From Dokdonia sp. 4H-3-7-5 (lineage in GTDB: Bacteria; Bacteroidota; Bacteroidia; Flavobacteriales; Flavobacteriaceae), in assembly GCF_000212355.1 (NCBI RefSeq), contig NC_015496.1, positions 558,001 to 622,000 of the forward strand: DNA of 64,000 nucleotides, in the 5' to 3' direction. The notes under the pieces were generated by a model that did no database searches, was not told where the DNA came from, and saw only the letters and a program-made list of their open reading frames with translations. Positions 54,801-63,460 of the stretch are shown here, piece by piece. Numbering within the stretch: the first letter of the stretch is position 1; every line of letters begins with the position of its first letter. The position numbers and the translations under genes are program-made.

Positions 54801-57800
54801 GAAGCAGGTGCAACAATTACCGTAGCTAAAGCAGACATCACAGATAACGCAGACGGAACATACACATTCACAAACAATGATGGGTCTGATGTAATTATTG
54901 ACACTAACGGTGTAGCTATTACAGATGTTATTGCAGGTAACCTGATCGCAACAGTAACAAACGCAGATGGAACAGCAGTTGAAATTGATGAAACTATTAC
55001 AACCGCTACGCAAAACGTAGTAGATGCTGATGGTAATGCAATCGCAGTATACAACAACGAAAATGGAGATGCAGTAAACATCAATGAAACCATTACAACC
55101 GCTACGCAAAATGTAGTAGATGCTGATGGAAATGCAATCGCAGTCTACAACAACGAAAATGGAGATGCAGTAAACATTAATGAAACCATCACTACAGCTA
55201 CGCAAAACGTAGTAGATGCTGATGGTAATGCAATCGCTGTCTACAACAACGAAAATGGAGATGCAGTAAACATCAATGAAACCATCACTACCGCTACTCA
55301 AAATGTATTAGATGCTGATGGGAATGCAATCGCTGTATACAACAACGAAAATGGAGATGCAGTAAACATTAATGAGACAATCACAACCGCTACGCAAAAT
55401 GTATTAGATGCAGATGGAAATGCAATCGCTGTCTACAACAACGAAAATGGAGACGCTGTAAACATTAATGAAACCATCACAACCGCTACGCAAAACGTAG
55501 TAGATGCTGATGGAAATGCAATCGCTGTCTACAACAACGAAAATGGAGATGCTGTAAACATTAATGAAACCATCACTACAGCTACGCAAAATGTAGTAGA
55601 TGCGGATGGTAATGCAATCGCTGTCTACAACAACGAAAATGGAGACGCAGTAAACATTAATGAAACCATCACTACAGCTACTCAAAATGTAGTAGATGCT
55701 GATGGGAATGCAATCGCAGTATACAACAACGAAAATGGAGATGCAGTAAACATTAATGAAACCATCACTACAGCTACTCAAAATGTATTAGATGCTGATG
55801 GAAATGCAATCGCAGTATACAACAACGAAAATGGAGATGCAGTAAATATTAATGAAACCATTACAACTGCTACGCAAAATGTATTAGATGCGGATGGAAA
55901 TGCAATCGCTGTCTACAACAACGAAAATGGAGACGCTGTAAACATTAATGAAACCATCACTACAGCTACGCAAAACGTAGTAGATGCTGATGGTAATGCA
56001 ATCGCTGTCTACAACAACGAAAATGGAGATGCAGTAAACATTAATGAAACCATCACTACAGCTACTCAAAATGTAGTAGATGCTGATGGAAATGCAATCG
56101 CAGTATACAACAACGAAAATGGAGATGCAGTAAATATTAATGAAACCATTACAACTGCTACGCAAAATGTATTAGATGCGGATGGAAATGCAATCGCTGT
56201 CTACAACAACGAAAATGGAGACGCTGTAAACATTAATGAAACCATCACTACAGCTACTCAAAACGTAGTAGATGCTGATGGTAATGCAATCGCTGTCTAC
56301 AACAACGAAAATGGAGATGCAGTAAACATTAATGAAACTATCACTACCGCTACGCAAAATGTATTAGATGCTGATGGGAATGCAATCGCAGTATACAATA
56401 ATGAAAACGGAGATGCAGTAAACATTAATGAAACCATTACAACCGCTACTCAAAATGTAGTAGATGCAGATGGGAATGCAATCGCAGTATACAACAACGA
56501 AAATGGAGATGCAGTAAACATCAATGAAACCATTACAACCGCTACTCAAAATGTATTAGATGCTGATGGTAATGCAATCGCTGTCTACAACAATGAAAAT
56601 GGAGATGCAGTAAACATTAATGAAACTATCACTACAGCTACTCAAAATGTATTAGATGCAGATGGTAATGCAATCGCTGTCTACAACAATGAAAACGGAG
56701 ATGCAGTAAACATTAATGAAACCATTACAACCGCTACTCAAAATGTATTAGATGCAGATGGTAATGCAATCGCAGTATACAACAATGAAAACGGAGATGC
56801 AGTAAATATTAATGAAACCATCACTACCGCTACTCAAAACGTAGTAGATGCGGATGGGAATGCAATCGCTGTCTACAACAACGAAAATGGAGATGCAGTA
56901 AACATTAATGAGACAATCACTACAGCTACGCAAAATGTAGTAGATGCGGATGGAAATGCAATCGCAGTATACAACAACGAAAATGGAGATGCTGTAAACA
57001 TTAATGAAACCATCACTACAGCTACTCAAAATGTATTAGATGCAGATGGTAATGCAATCGCTGTCTACAACAATGAAAACGGAGATGCAGTAAACATTAA
57101 TGAGACCATTACAACCGCTACGCAAAATGTATTAGATGCGGATGGTAATGCAATCGCTGTCTACAACAACGAAAACGGAGATGCAGTAAACATTAATGAA
57201 ACAATTACAACTGCTACTCAAAATGTAGTAGATGCGGATGGTAATGCAATCGCTGTCTACAACAACGAAAATGGAGACGCTGTAAACATTAATGAAACCA
57301 TCACTACCGCTACTCAAAACGTAGTAGATGCTGATGGTAATGCAATCGCTGTCTACAACAACGAAAATGGAGATGCAGTAAACATCAATGAAACCATTAC
57401 AACCGCTACGCAAAATGTAGTAGATGCTGATGGAAATGCAATCGCAGTCTACAACAACGAAAATGGAGATGCAGTAAACATTAATGAAACCATCACTACA
57501 GCTACGCAAAACGTAGTAGATGCTGATGGTAATGCAATCGCTGTCTACAACAACGAAAATGGAGATGCAGTAAACATCAATGAAACCATCACTACCGCTA
57601 CTCAAAATGTATTAGATGCTGATGGGAATGCAATCGCTGTATACAACAACGAAAATGGAGATGCAGTAAACATTAATGAGACAATCACAACCGCTACGCA
57701 AAATGTATTAGATGCGGATGGGAATGCAATCGCTGTCTACAACAACGAAAATGGAGACGCTGTAAACATTAATGAAACCATCACAACCGCTACGCAAAAC

Positions 57801-60689
57801 GTAGTAGATGCTGATGGAAATGCAATCGCTGTCTACAACAACGAAAACGGAGATGCAGTAAACATTAATGAGACAATCACAACAGCTACGCAAAATGTAG
57901 TAGATGCGGATGGTAATGCAATCGCTGTCTACAACAACGAAAATGGAGACGCTGTAAACATTAATGAAACCATCACTACAGCTACTCAAAATGTAGTAGA
58001 TGCTGATGGGAATGCAATCGCAGTATACAACAACGAAAATGGAGATGCAGTAAACATTAATGAAACCATCACTACAGCTACGCAAAATGTATTAGATGCT
58101 GATGGAAATGCAATCGCAGTATACAACAACGAAAATGGAGATGCAGTAAATATTAATGAAACCATCACTACAGCTACGCAAAATGTATTAGATGCGGATG
58201 GAAATGCAATCGCTGTCTACAACAATGAAAACGGAGATGCAGTAAATATTAATGAAACCATCACTACAGCTACTCAAAACGTAGTAGATGCTGATGGTAA
58301 TGCAATCGCTGTCTACAACAACGAAAATGGAGATGCAGTAAACATTAATGAAACTATCACTACCGCTACGCAAAATGTATTAGATGCTGATGGGAATGCA
58401 ATCGCAGTATACAATAATGAAAACGGAGATGCAGTAAACATTAATGAAACCATTACAACCGCTACTCAAAATGTATCAGATGCAGATGGTAATGCAATCG
58501 CAGTATACAACAACGAAAATGGAGATGCAGTAAACATCAATGAAACCATTACAACCGCTACTCAAAATGTATTAGATGCAGATGGTAATGCAATCGCTGT
58601 CTACAACAATGAAAACGGAGATGCAGTAAATATTAATGAAACCATCACTACAGCTACTCAAAACGTAGTAGATGCTGATGGTAATGCAATCGCTGTCTAC
58701 AACAACGAAAATGGAGATGCTGTAAACATTAATGAAACCATTACAACCGCTACTCAAAATGTATTAGATGCAGATGGTAATGCAATCGCTGTCTACAACA
58801 ATGAAAACGGAGATGCAGTAAACATTAATGAAACCATTACAACCGCTACTCAAAACGTAGTAGATGCTGATGGTAATGCAATTGCTGTTTACAACAATGA
58901 AAACGGAGATGCAGTAAACATTAATGAAACCATTACAACCGCTACTCAAAATGTATCAGATGCAGATGGTAATGCAATCGCAGTATACAATAATGAAAAC
59001 GGAGATGCAGTAAACATCAATGAAACCATCACTACCGCTACTCAAAATGTATTAGATGCTGATGGGAATGTAATCGCAGTATACAACAACGAAAATGGAG
59101 ATGCAGTAAACATTAATGAGACAATCACTACAGCTACGCAAAATGTAGTAGATGCGGATGGTAATGCAATCGCAGTATACAACAACGAAAATGGAGATGC
59201 AGTAAACATTAATGAAACCATCACTACAGCTACTCAAAATGTATTAGATGCGGATGGTAATGCAATCGCTGTCTACAACAATGAAAACGGAGATGCAGTA
59301 AACATTAATGAGACCATTACAACCGCTACGCAAAATGTATTAGATGCGGATGGTAATGCAATCGCTGTCTACAACAACGAAAACGGAGATGCAGTAAACA
59401 TTAATGAAACCATCACTACAGCTACTCAAAATGTATTAGATGCGGATGGTAATGCAATCGCTGTCTACAACAATGAAAACGGAGATGCAGTAAACATTAA
59501 TGAGACCATTACAACCGCTACGCAAAATGTATTAGATGCGGATGGTAATGCAATCGCTGTCTACAACAACGAAAACGGAGATGCAGTAAACATTAATGAA
59601 ACAATTACAACTGCTACTCAAAATGTAGTAGATGCGGATGGTAATGCAATCGCTGTCTACAACAACGAAAATGGAGACGCTGTAAACATTAATGAAACCA
59701 TCACTACAGCTACGCAAAACGTAGTAGATGCTGATGGTAATGCAATCGCTGTCTACAACAATGAAAACGGAGATGCAGTAAATATTAATGAAACCATCAC
59801 TACAGCTACGCAAAACGTAGTAGATGCTGATGGTAATGCAATCGCAGTATACAACAACGAAAATGGAGATGCAGTAAACATCAATGAAACCATTACAACC
59901 GCTACTCAAAATGTATTAGATGCGGATGGTAATGCAATCGCTGTCTACAACAACGAAAATGGAGATGCAGTAAACATTAATGAAACTATCACTACAGCTA
60001 CTCAAAATATATTAGATGCTGATGGTAATGCAATTGCTGTTTACAACAATGAAAATGGAGATGCAGTAAATATCAACGAGACCATTACTACTGCTACACA
60101 GAATGTATTAGATGCGGATGGAAATGCTATCGCTGTCTACAACAACGAAAATGGAGACGCTGTAAACATTAATGAATCAGTAACCACATTTACACAAAAT
60201 GATACTCCTACAGCAACAGCCCCGACTGCAACTGGAGAAATTACTTATACTGATGAAGCCGGTAATCCTTTTACCGCTCAGATTGTAAGTGCAGATGCAA
60301 ATAATGCTCTTTCAGTAGGAACAGACGGCGGTGCATATTTAGCTGTTGCGCCAACTATATACGCTACTGGTAAAGTTGCCCCAGCTGGTGGAGGCGCAAT
60401 CTTTAACGCTACAGCAGTAAAGGTTACTACAAACAACACTAGTGGAGGAAATACAAATGGAGATTATAGAATAACATTCACAACACCACTACCAAGTGCT
60501 AATTATGTGATTCAACTTACGGTCCTAGATCGCAACGGTGCTGGTAATGACGATCCTGATTCAAGCTATTACAATCAAACAGCTGATGGATTTACTGTTA
60601 ACATTGGAGACAATGATAATGGCGGAACTGATAGAGCAGATTTTGACTCAGAATTTATGTTTACTGTAATTACCATCCCTGGATTTTAA
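51852..60689 (+). CDS. giant exported repeat protein (2,945 residues)
   Basis: Signal peptide (KLLILSSFLLLSISALGQ) then an N-terminal region ending in GGLVFNTDENCFFQYTGSNW, shared in form with the smaller proteins downstream. Three successive repeat types: seven ~85-residue units (~120-710), a 113-residue unit twice plus part of a third (740-1046), and exactly 54 copies of a 32-residue unit (1047-2774) with consensus ETITTATQNVVDADGNAIAV plus YNNENGDAVNIN. The C-terminal ~170 residues (IYATGKVAPAGGGAIF ... FDSEFMFTVITIPGF) form a beta-rich cap. Very acidic, rich in Asn/Asp/Thr, DxDG motifs suggest Ca2+ binding. No T9SS or sortase signal seen. Likely a fibrous surface or adhesion protein; function is inference. 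Confidence 0.85.
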   Translation: MKKLLILSSFLLLSISALGQVKIGDNPNTIDGSSLLELESTSRVLVATRVSTSQMNAIIPLPGGLVFNTDENCFFQYTGSNWQSLCQIASMIVNNNDGTYTYTDANGNSQIIDTQASSNPYDNSNSGLVGTNVQDAIDEVNRALENVAIVNNGDGTYVFTDATGISTTITDTSISTLVDNGDGTYTYTDETGATQVIDTTASGNTFESNGTSLSSDTVQEAIEEINEATETIALVDNGDGTYNFTDSSGTTTTITDTSISTLVNNADGTYTYTDETGATQIIDTNAFTNPYNNITSGLEATNVQDAIDEITGALNAVNVTLVDNGDGTYTFTDVFGNETTIADTSVSTLIDNADGTYTYTDETGATQVIDTNASANPYDNATSGLVATNVQDAIDEINAATGTVALVDNGDGTYDFTDASGTTTTIADTSISTLVDNADGTYTYTDETGATQVINTNASANPYDNATSGLVATNVQDAIDEINAAAGTVALVDNGDGTYDFTDASGTTTTIADTSISTLVDNADGTYTYTDETGATQVIDTNASANPYDNATSGLVATNVQDAIDEINAAAGTVALVDNGDGTYDFTDASGTTTTIADTSISTLVDNTDGTYTYTDETGATQVMDTNASANPYDNATSGLVATNVQDAIDEINAAAGTVALVDNGDGTYDFTDASGTTTTIADTSVSTLVDNGNGTYGYTDETGITTVIDTNGFNITNTVAGNTIATVTDAAGTATDINETVTTISDAADGNVTFTNEAGATITVAKADITDNADGTYTFTNNDGSDVIIDTNGVAITDVIAGNLIATVTNADGTAVEIDETITDVTDLNAAAVTNTIATYNSEDATAFTIAETVTTISDAADGNVTFTNEAGATITVAKADITDNADGTYTFTNNDGSDVIIDTNGVAITDVIAGNLIATVTNADGTAVEIDETITDVTDLNAAAVTNTIATYNSEDATAFTIAETVTTISDETDGNVTFTNEAGATITVAKADITDNADGTYTFTNNDGSDVIIDTNGVAITDVIAGNLIATVTNADGTAVEIDETITTATQNVVDADGNAIAVYNNENGDAVNINETITTATQNVVDADGNAIAVYNNENGDAVNINETITTATQNVVDADGNAIAVYNNENGDAVNINETITTATQNVLDADGNAIAVYNNENGDAVNINETITTATQNVLDADGNAIAVYNNENGDAVNINETITTATQNVVDADGNAIAVYNNENGDAVNINETITTATQNVVDADGNAIAVYNNENGDAVNINETITTATQNVVDADGNAIAVYNNENGDAVNINETITTATQNVLDADGNAIAVYNNENGDAVNINETITTATQNVLDADGNAIAVYNNENGDAVNINETITTATQNVVDADGNAIAVYNNENGDAVNINETITTATQNVVDADGNAIAVYNNENGDAVNINETITTATQNVLDADGNAIAVYNNENGDAVNINETITTATQNVVDADGNAIAVYNNENGDAVNINETITTATQNVLDADGNAIAVYNNENGDAVNINETITTATQNVVDADGNAIAVYNNENGDAVNINETITTATQNVLDADGNAIAVYNNENGDAVNINETITTATQNVLDADGNAIAVYNNENGDAVNINETITTATQNVLDADGNAIAVYNNENGDAVNINETITTATQNVVDADGNAIAVYNNENGDAVNINETITTATQNVVDADGNAIAVYNNENGDAVNINETITTATQNVLDADGNAIAVYNNENGDAVNINETITTATQNVLDADGNAIAVYNNENGDAVNINETITTATQNVVDADGNAIAVYNNENGDAVNINETITTATQNVVDADGNAIAVYNNENGDAVNINETITTATQNVVDADGNAIAVYNNENGDAVNINETITTATQNVVDADGNAIAVYNNENGDAVNINETITTATQNVLDADGNAIAVYNNENGDAVNINETITTATQNVLDADGNAIAVYNNENGDAVNINETITTATQNVVDADGNAIAVYNNENGDAVNINETITTATQNVVDADGNAIAVYNNENGDAVNINETITTATQNVVDADGNAIAVYNNENGDAVNINETITTATQNVLDADGNAIAVYNNENGDAVNINETITTATQNVLDADGNAIAVYNNENGDAVNINETITTATQNVVDADGNAIAVYNNENGDAVNINETITTATQNVLDADGNAIAVYNNENGDAVNINETITTATQNVSDADGNAIAVYNNENGDAVNINETITTATQNVLDADGNAIAVYNNENGDAVNINETITTATQNVVDADGNAIAVYNNENGDAVNINETITTATQNVLDADGNAIAVYNNENGDAVNINETITTATQNVVDADGNAIAVYNNENGDAVNINETITTATQNVSDADGNAIAVYNNENGDAVNINETITTATQNVLDADGNVIAVYNNENGDAVNINETITTATQNVVDADGNAIAVYNNENGDAVNINETITTATQNVLDADGNAIAVYNNENGDAVNINETITTATQNVLDADGNAIAVYNNENGDAVNINETITTATQNVLDADGNAIAVYNNENGDAVNINETITTATQNVLDADGNAIAVYNNENGDAVNINETITTATQNVVDADGNAIAVYNNENGDAVNINETITTATQNVVDADGNAIAVYNNENGDAVNINETITTATQNVVDADGNAIAVYNNENGDAVNINETITTATQNVLDADGNAIAVYNNENGDAVNINETITTATQNILDADGNAIAVYNNENGDAVNINETITTATQNVLDADGNAIAVYNNENGDAVNINESVTTFTQNDTPTATAPTATGEITYTDEAGNPFTAQIVSADANNALSVGTDGGAYLAVAPTIYATGKVAPAGGGAIFNATAVKVTTNNTSGGNTNGDYRITFTTPLPSANYVIQLTVLDRNGAGNDDPDSSYYNQTADGFTVNIGDNDNGGTDRADFDSEFMFTVITIPGF
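52205..53980 (+). repeat. seven ~255-bp repeats in the giant gene
   Basis: The phrase NPYDNATSGLVATNVQDAID recurs; the last four units begin at 52977, 53232, 53487 and 53742, each exactly 255 bp after the previous. The first three are more divergent and include short length changes. Confidence 0.9.
54069..54989 (+). repeat. 339-bp repeats in the giant gene
   Basis: ETVTTISDAADGNVTFTNEA starts at 54069, 54408 and 54747: two full 113-residue units and 81 residues of a third, which runs directly into the 32-residue array. Confidence 0.92.
54990..60173 (+). repeat. 54 exact-length 96-bp repeats in the giant gene
   Basis: GAA of the first unit at 54990 and of the sequence after the last unit at 60174: 5,184 bp = 54 x 96, without a single insertion or deletion. 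Protein variation is almost confined to one residue (NVV, NVL, twice NVS, once NIL) plus one DGNVIAV. DNA differs mainly at synonymous sites. Confidence 0.97.
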
Positions 60690-60698
60690 AACAACACA

Positions 60699-62063
60699 AT
60701 GAAAAAGTTTTTATTTATTATTCTATTATGTAGCTACGCTTTCGCGAAAGCGCAAACCACAGACCCTGCCCTATTAGTAAACATCCAAAAGGCATCTCAA
60801 GCAGAAATTGATGCTTTTAACATAGCTAATCTAGAAATAGGTATGCTAGTATACAATACAGATGTAAATAGAATATTTGAATATACAACATCAGGATTTT
60901 TAGTAATACTAACAGATGCCGATGTATCAGAAACAGTAACCACTTTTGTAGATAATGGAAATGGTACGGCTACGTATACAAACGAAAACAACACTGCTGT
61001 CACCGTAGGCATTGTAGGTCCACAAGGACCAGCAGGGGCAGACGGAGCAACAGGTGCAACTGGACCGCAAGGACCAGCAGGTGCAGACGGAGCAACAGGC
61101 GCAACTGGACCACAAGGACCAGCAGGGGCAGATGGAGCAACAGGCGCAACTGGACCGCAAGGACCGGCAGGTGCAGATGGAGCAACAGGCGCAACTGGAC
61201 CGCAAGGACCAGCAGGTGCAGACGGAGCAACTGGAGCAACTGGAGCGATTGGACCGCAAGGACCAGCAGGCGCAGACGGAGCAACAGGCGCAACTGGGCC
61301 ACAGGGACCAATAGGTCCAAAAGGAACTGACGGTGCGACTGGCGCTACAGGACCGCAAGGACCGGCTGGTGCAGACGGAGCGACAGGTGCCACTGGCCCA
61401 CAAGGAGATACTGGACCGCAGGGACCTACTGGTGCAACCGGAGCAGATGGCGCAACTGGACCAGCTGGACCTACTGGAGCACAAGGCCCTGTAGGACCTC
61501 AAGGACCAGCTGGACCCACAGGCGCTCAAGGAGTAGAAGGACCACAGGGACCCGTAGGACCATCAGGAACATACACCGGATTTTTTATTATAGACAACAG
61601 CACATTAAACACCACTGGAACATATAGCCAGAGTATATCAGGTATCCCTTTTGAGCCATCACAAGTTACTTTTAAGGCGCATCCGAATATAGGATCGTTT
61701 AACATTAATGATGATAATGCGCTAGGAGCAAATAATACTGGATTGCTTGAAAACACCTTTGGCGCAATGAATGGGTTTGCTCGAGCAGGCAGTCCTATTG
61801 CACAGGCGGTTATATTTTCTGGCGGAAGTGGTAGCTCTATTAATAACATATCTAGATATGCAAATAACACGCAATGCATAGGCTTAAGATATACTAACAA
61901 TAACGGAAGTAATCTAGGTGTTATCTCTGCATCTCTGGCAAGCTTTACTGCTACAGGTTTTAATCTTAATGTAACATACACACTAGGTACGACAGGTTCG
62001 GCAGAAGTACAAAATGACATACTAGATGAATCTGTAATTGTTCTATTTACAGCATACGAGTAA
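60699..62063 (+). CDS. exported collagen-like protein
   Basis: 454 residues. Signal peptide ending CSYAFAKA, the last part encoded by the 16-bp palindrome; cleavage before QTTDPALL. A short N-terminal block ([20 protein letters not shown]) shared with the next gene, then 61 uninterrupted Gly-X-Y triplets (107-289), mostly in 15-residue units [15 protein letters not shown], so a collagen triple helix is likely. C-terminal ~165-residue beta-rich head ([20 protein letters not shown] ... [12 protein letters not shown]) resembles that of the next protein. Nine bases after the giant gene, hence same operon. Probably a trimeric surface fibre. Confidence 0.87.
   Translation: MKKFLFIILLCSYAFAKAQTTDPALLVNIQKASQAEIDAFNIANLEIGMLVYNTDVNRIFEYTTSGFLVILTDADVSETVTTFVDNGNGTATYTNENNTAVTVGIVGPQGPAGADGATGATGPQGPAGADGATGATGPQGPAGADGATGATGPQGPAGADGATGATGPQGPAGADGATGATGAIGPQGPAGADGATGATGPQGPIGPKGTDGATGATGPQGPAGADGATGATGPQGDTGPQGPTGATGADGATGPAGPTGAQGPVGPQGPAGPTGAQGVEGPQGPVGPSGTYTGFFIIDNSTLNTTGTYSQSISGIPFEPSQVTFKAHPNIGSFNINDDNALGANNTGLLENTFGAMNGFARAGSPIAQAVIFSGGSGSSINNISRYANNTQCIGLRYTNNNGSNLGVISASLASFTATGFNLNVTYTLGTTGSAEVQNDILDESVIVLFTAYE
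60737..60752. repeat. 16-bp palindrome as signal-peptide codons (collagen-like gene)
   Basis: Read as AFAKA, directly followed by the Gln codon that starts the mature protein. Confidence 0.92.
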
Positions 62064-62070
62064 AATTACT

Positions 62071-62799
62071 ATGAAACGTAACACCTTATATATAACTATA
62101 CTTCTTGTTTTTGTTTACGCTTTCGCGAAAGCGCAAACCACAGACCCTGCATATTTAGTTAATGTACAGAAGGCATCACAGTTAGAAATTGACGCATACG
62201 ATCCGGCAGATCTCGAAATAGGTATGCTAGTATATAATACAGATGAAAATAGGATTTTTGAATATACAAATAATGGGTTTTTAGAACTTCTTACAGAGAA
62301 GAATATATACACTGGATGGTTTATCATTTCTGGCGAAGGAGTGGTCACAGTAAGCGACATTCCGTTTACACCATCACAGGTAACCTTCTCGGCTGCAGCA
62401 AATGTAGAGAGTCGCGATATTGATTCAGATAACGGTACTGGAAATAATGATAGAGGAATTAATAATTCATACGGAACTATGAATGGCTTTGCAAATGATA
62501 CTGGCGCCACTCTGGTACAGCAAGTAACATTTGTAGGTGGTCATGGGAACTCCATAAACGATATTTCGCGTTATGCGAGTAGCAGCAATTGCATTGGTGT
62601 ACGCTATGGAGATCAAAATGGAAGCAGTCTAGGTAAAATAGAAGCAGCATTTGGAGCGTTTACAGCTGATGGATTTACTGTAAATGTAAATTATACAGAC
62701 GGTGTAATTACAGTAAATAGTACTAATGCGCTAGTTGATATTCAACCTGATGATGTTAATAATGAAGCACTTCTAGTGATTTTTACGGCCTATAAATAA
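62071..62799 (+). CDS. exported protein, head-domain paralogue without collagen repeat
   Basis: 242 residues from MKRNTLYITILLVFVYAFAKA; an in-frame ATG at 62038 lies inside the previous gene and is rejected. Mature part [44 protein letters not shown] is close to that of the collagen-like protein, and the C-terminal head (PFTPSQVTFSAAANVESRDI, GTMNGFANDTG, ISRYASSSNCIGVRYG, LLVIFTAYK) matches its head too, but the Gly-X-Y stalk is missing. The pair thus differ by insertion or loss of the collagen segment. Seven bases after the previous stop. Confidence 0.85.
   Translation: MKRNTLYITILLVFVYAFAKAQTTDPAYLVNVQKASQLEIDAYDPADLEIGMLVYNTDENRIFEYTNNGFLELLTEKNIYTGWFIISGEGVVTVSDIPFTPSQVTFSAAANVESRDIDSDNGTGNNDRGINNSYGTMNGFANDTGATLVQQVTFVGGHGNSINDISRYASSSNCIGVRYGDQNGSSLGKIEAAFGAFTADGFTVNVNYTDGVITVNSTNALVDIQPDDVNNEALLVIFTAYK
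62118..62133. repeat. 16-bp palindrome as signal-peptide codons (head-domain gene)
   Basis: Read as AFAKA before QTTDPAY. Confidence 0.92.
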
Positions 62800-62802
62800 A
62801 GT

Positions 62803-63456
62803 ATGAAACAAACATCCCTATATATTACCGCTTGTTTTCTTTTAGCTGTCGCTTTCGCGAAAGCGCAAACGTTAAATCCTCAGTTGCTATTGAAATTGAA
62901 TGATGGCACAACAGCAGAAATAAACAATACGACTGGCGCTGAAGCCGGTGTTATGGCTTATGACAGTGACCAAAAGGTTGCAAAAATTTATGATGGCACT
63001 ACATGGCAAGCAATGAGTACACCATCTAGGGGAAGTATAATCCTCAATAGAAATGGAGGGTCTGGAATACTTACCACTGCTAATAACACTTATTTTGACA
63101 TGCCTATTAATGCATCTCACATACAAGCAAACGAAGGAGGTTTATTTACTGTAATAGGTACTGGAGAGATTGAAGTTGCTCAAGATGGTCTTTACGCAAT
63201 ATCTGCCTCTTTATCTACGAGTAATATGCCCGCAGGAAACACAAAGTATATTTTGGCAGCAAGACGTAATGGGTCACTTATTGGATATTTATCACGTGGT
63301 TCTGTATCATTACCTAACCGAGATTATTGGGGGACTTCTGGAACTCTATCATACACACTTAACGCTGGTGATGTTATCAATTTTCAATATGTGATTAATG
63401 CCGGAGGATCAAACCTCAACGCAGTATTTAGCAATGCGTCTATAACAAAATTATAA
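62803..63456 (+). CDS. exported C1q/TNF-like beta protein
   Basis: 217 residues. Signal peptide MKQTSLYITACFLLAVAFAKA. Short N-terminal block with GAEAGVMAYDSDQKVAKIYDGTTW, then a jelly-roll-like domain (YFDMPINASHI, GEIEVAQDGLYAISASLSTSN, YILAARRNGSLIGYLSRGS, LNAGDVINFQYVINAGGSN), with the rhythm of C1q-like domains. Three bases after the previous stop. Likely a small head protein of the same surface assembly. Confidence 0.8.
   Translation: MKQTSLYITACFLLAVAFAKAQTLNPQLLLKLNDGTTAEINNTTGAEAGVMAYDSDQKVAKIYDGTTWQAMSTPSRGSIILNRNGGSGILTTANNTYFDMPINASHIQANEGGLFTVIGTGEIEVAQDGLYAISASLSTSNMPAGNTKYILAARRNGSLIGYLSRGSVSLPNRDYWGTSGTLSYTLNAGDVINFQYVINAGGSNLNAVFSNASITKL
62850..62865. repeat. 16-bp palindrome as signal-peptide codons (C1q-like gene)
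   Basis: Read as AFAKA before QTLNPQLL. Confidence 0.92.
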
Positions 63457-63460
63457 TACC

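Noticed and set aside
54765-59909. Many long minus-strand ORFs opposite the 96-bp array (Ile/Val/Ser/Cys-rich repeats)
   Set aside because: They are the complementary translation of the repeat; they break at the same unit variants and lack any start context. The plus frame has a signal peptide and conserved ends.
54990-60173. CRISPR-like regular repeats
   Set aside because: Period is a constant 96 bp with no unique spacers, and the whole array is a continuous reading frame.
60797-61529. Long minus-strand ORFs opposite the collagen-like region (Pro/Ala- and Ser/Cys-rich)
   Set aside because: Artefact of the stop-poor Gly-X-Y codons; no signal or domain.
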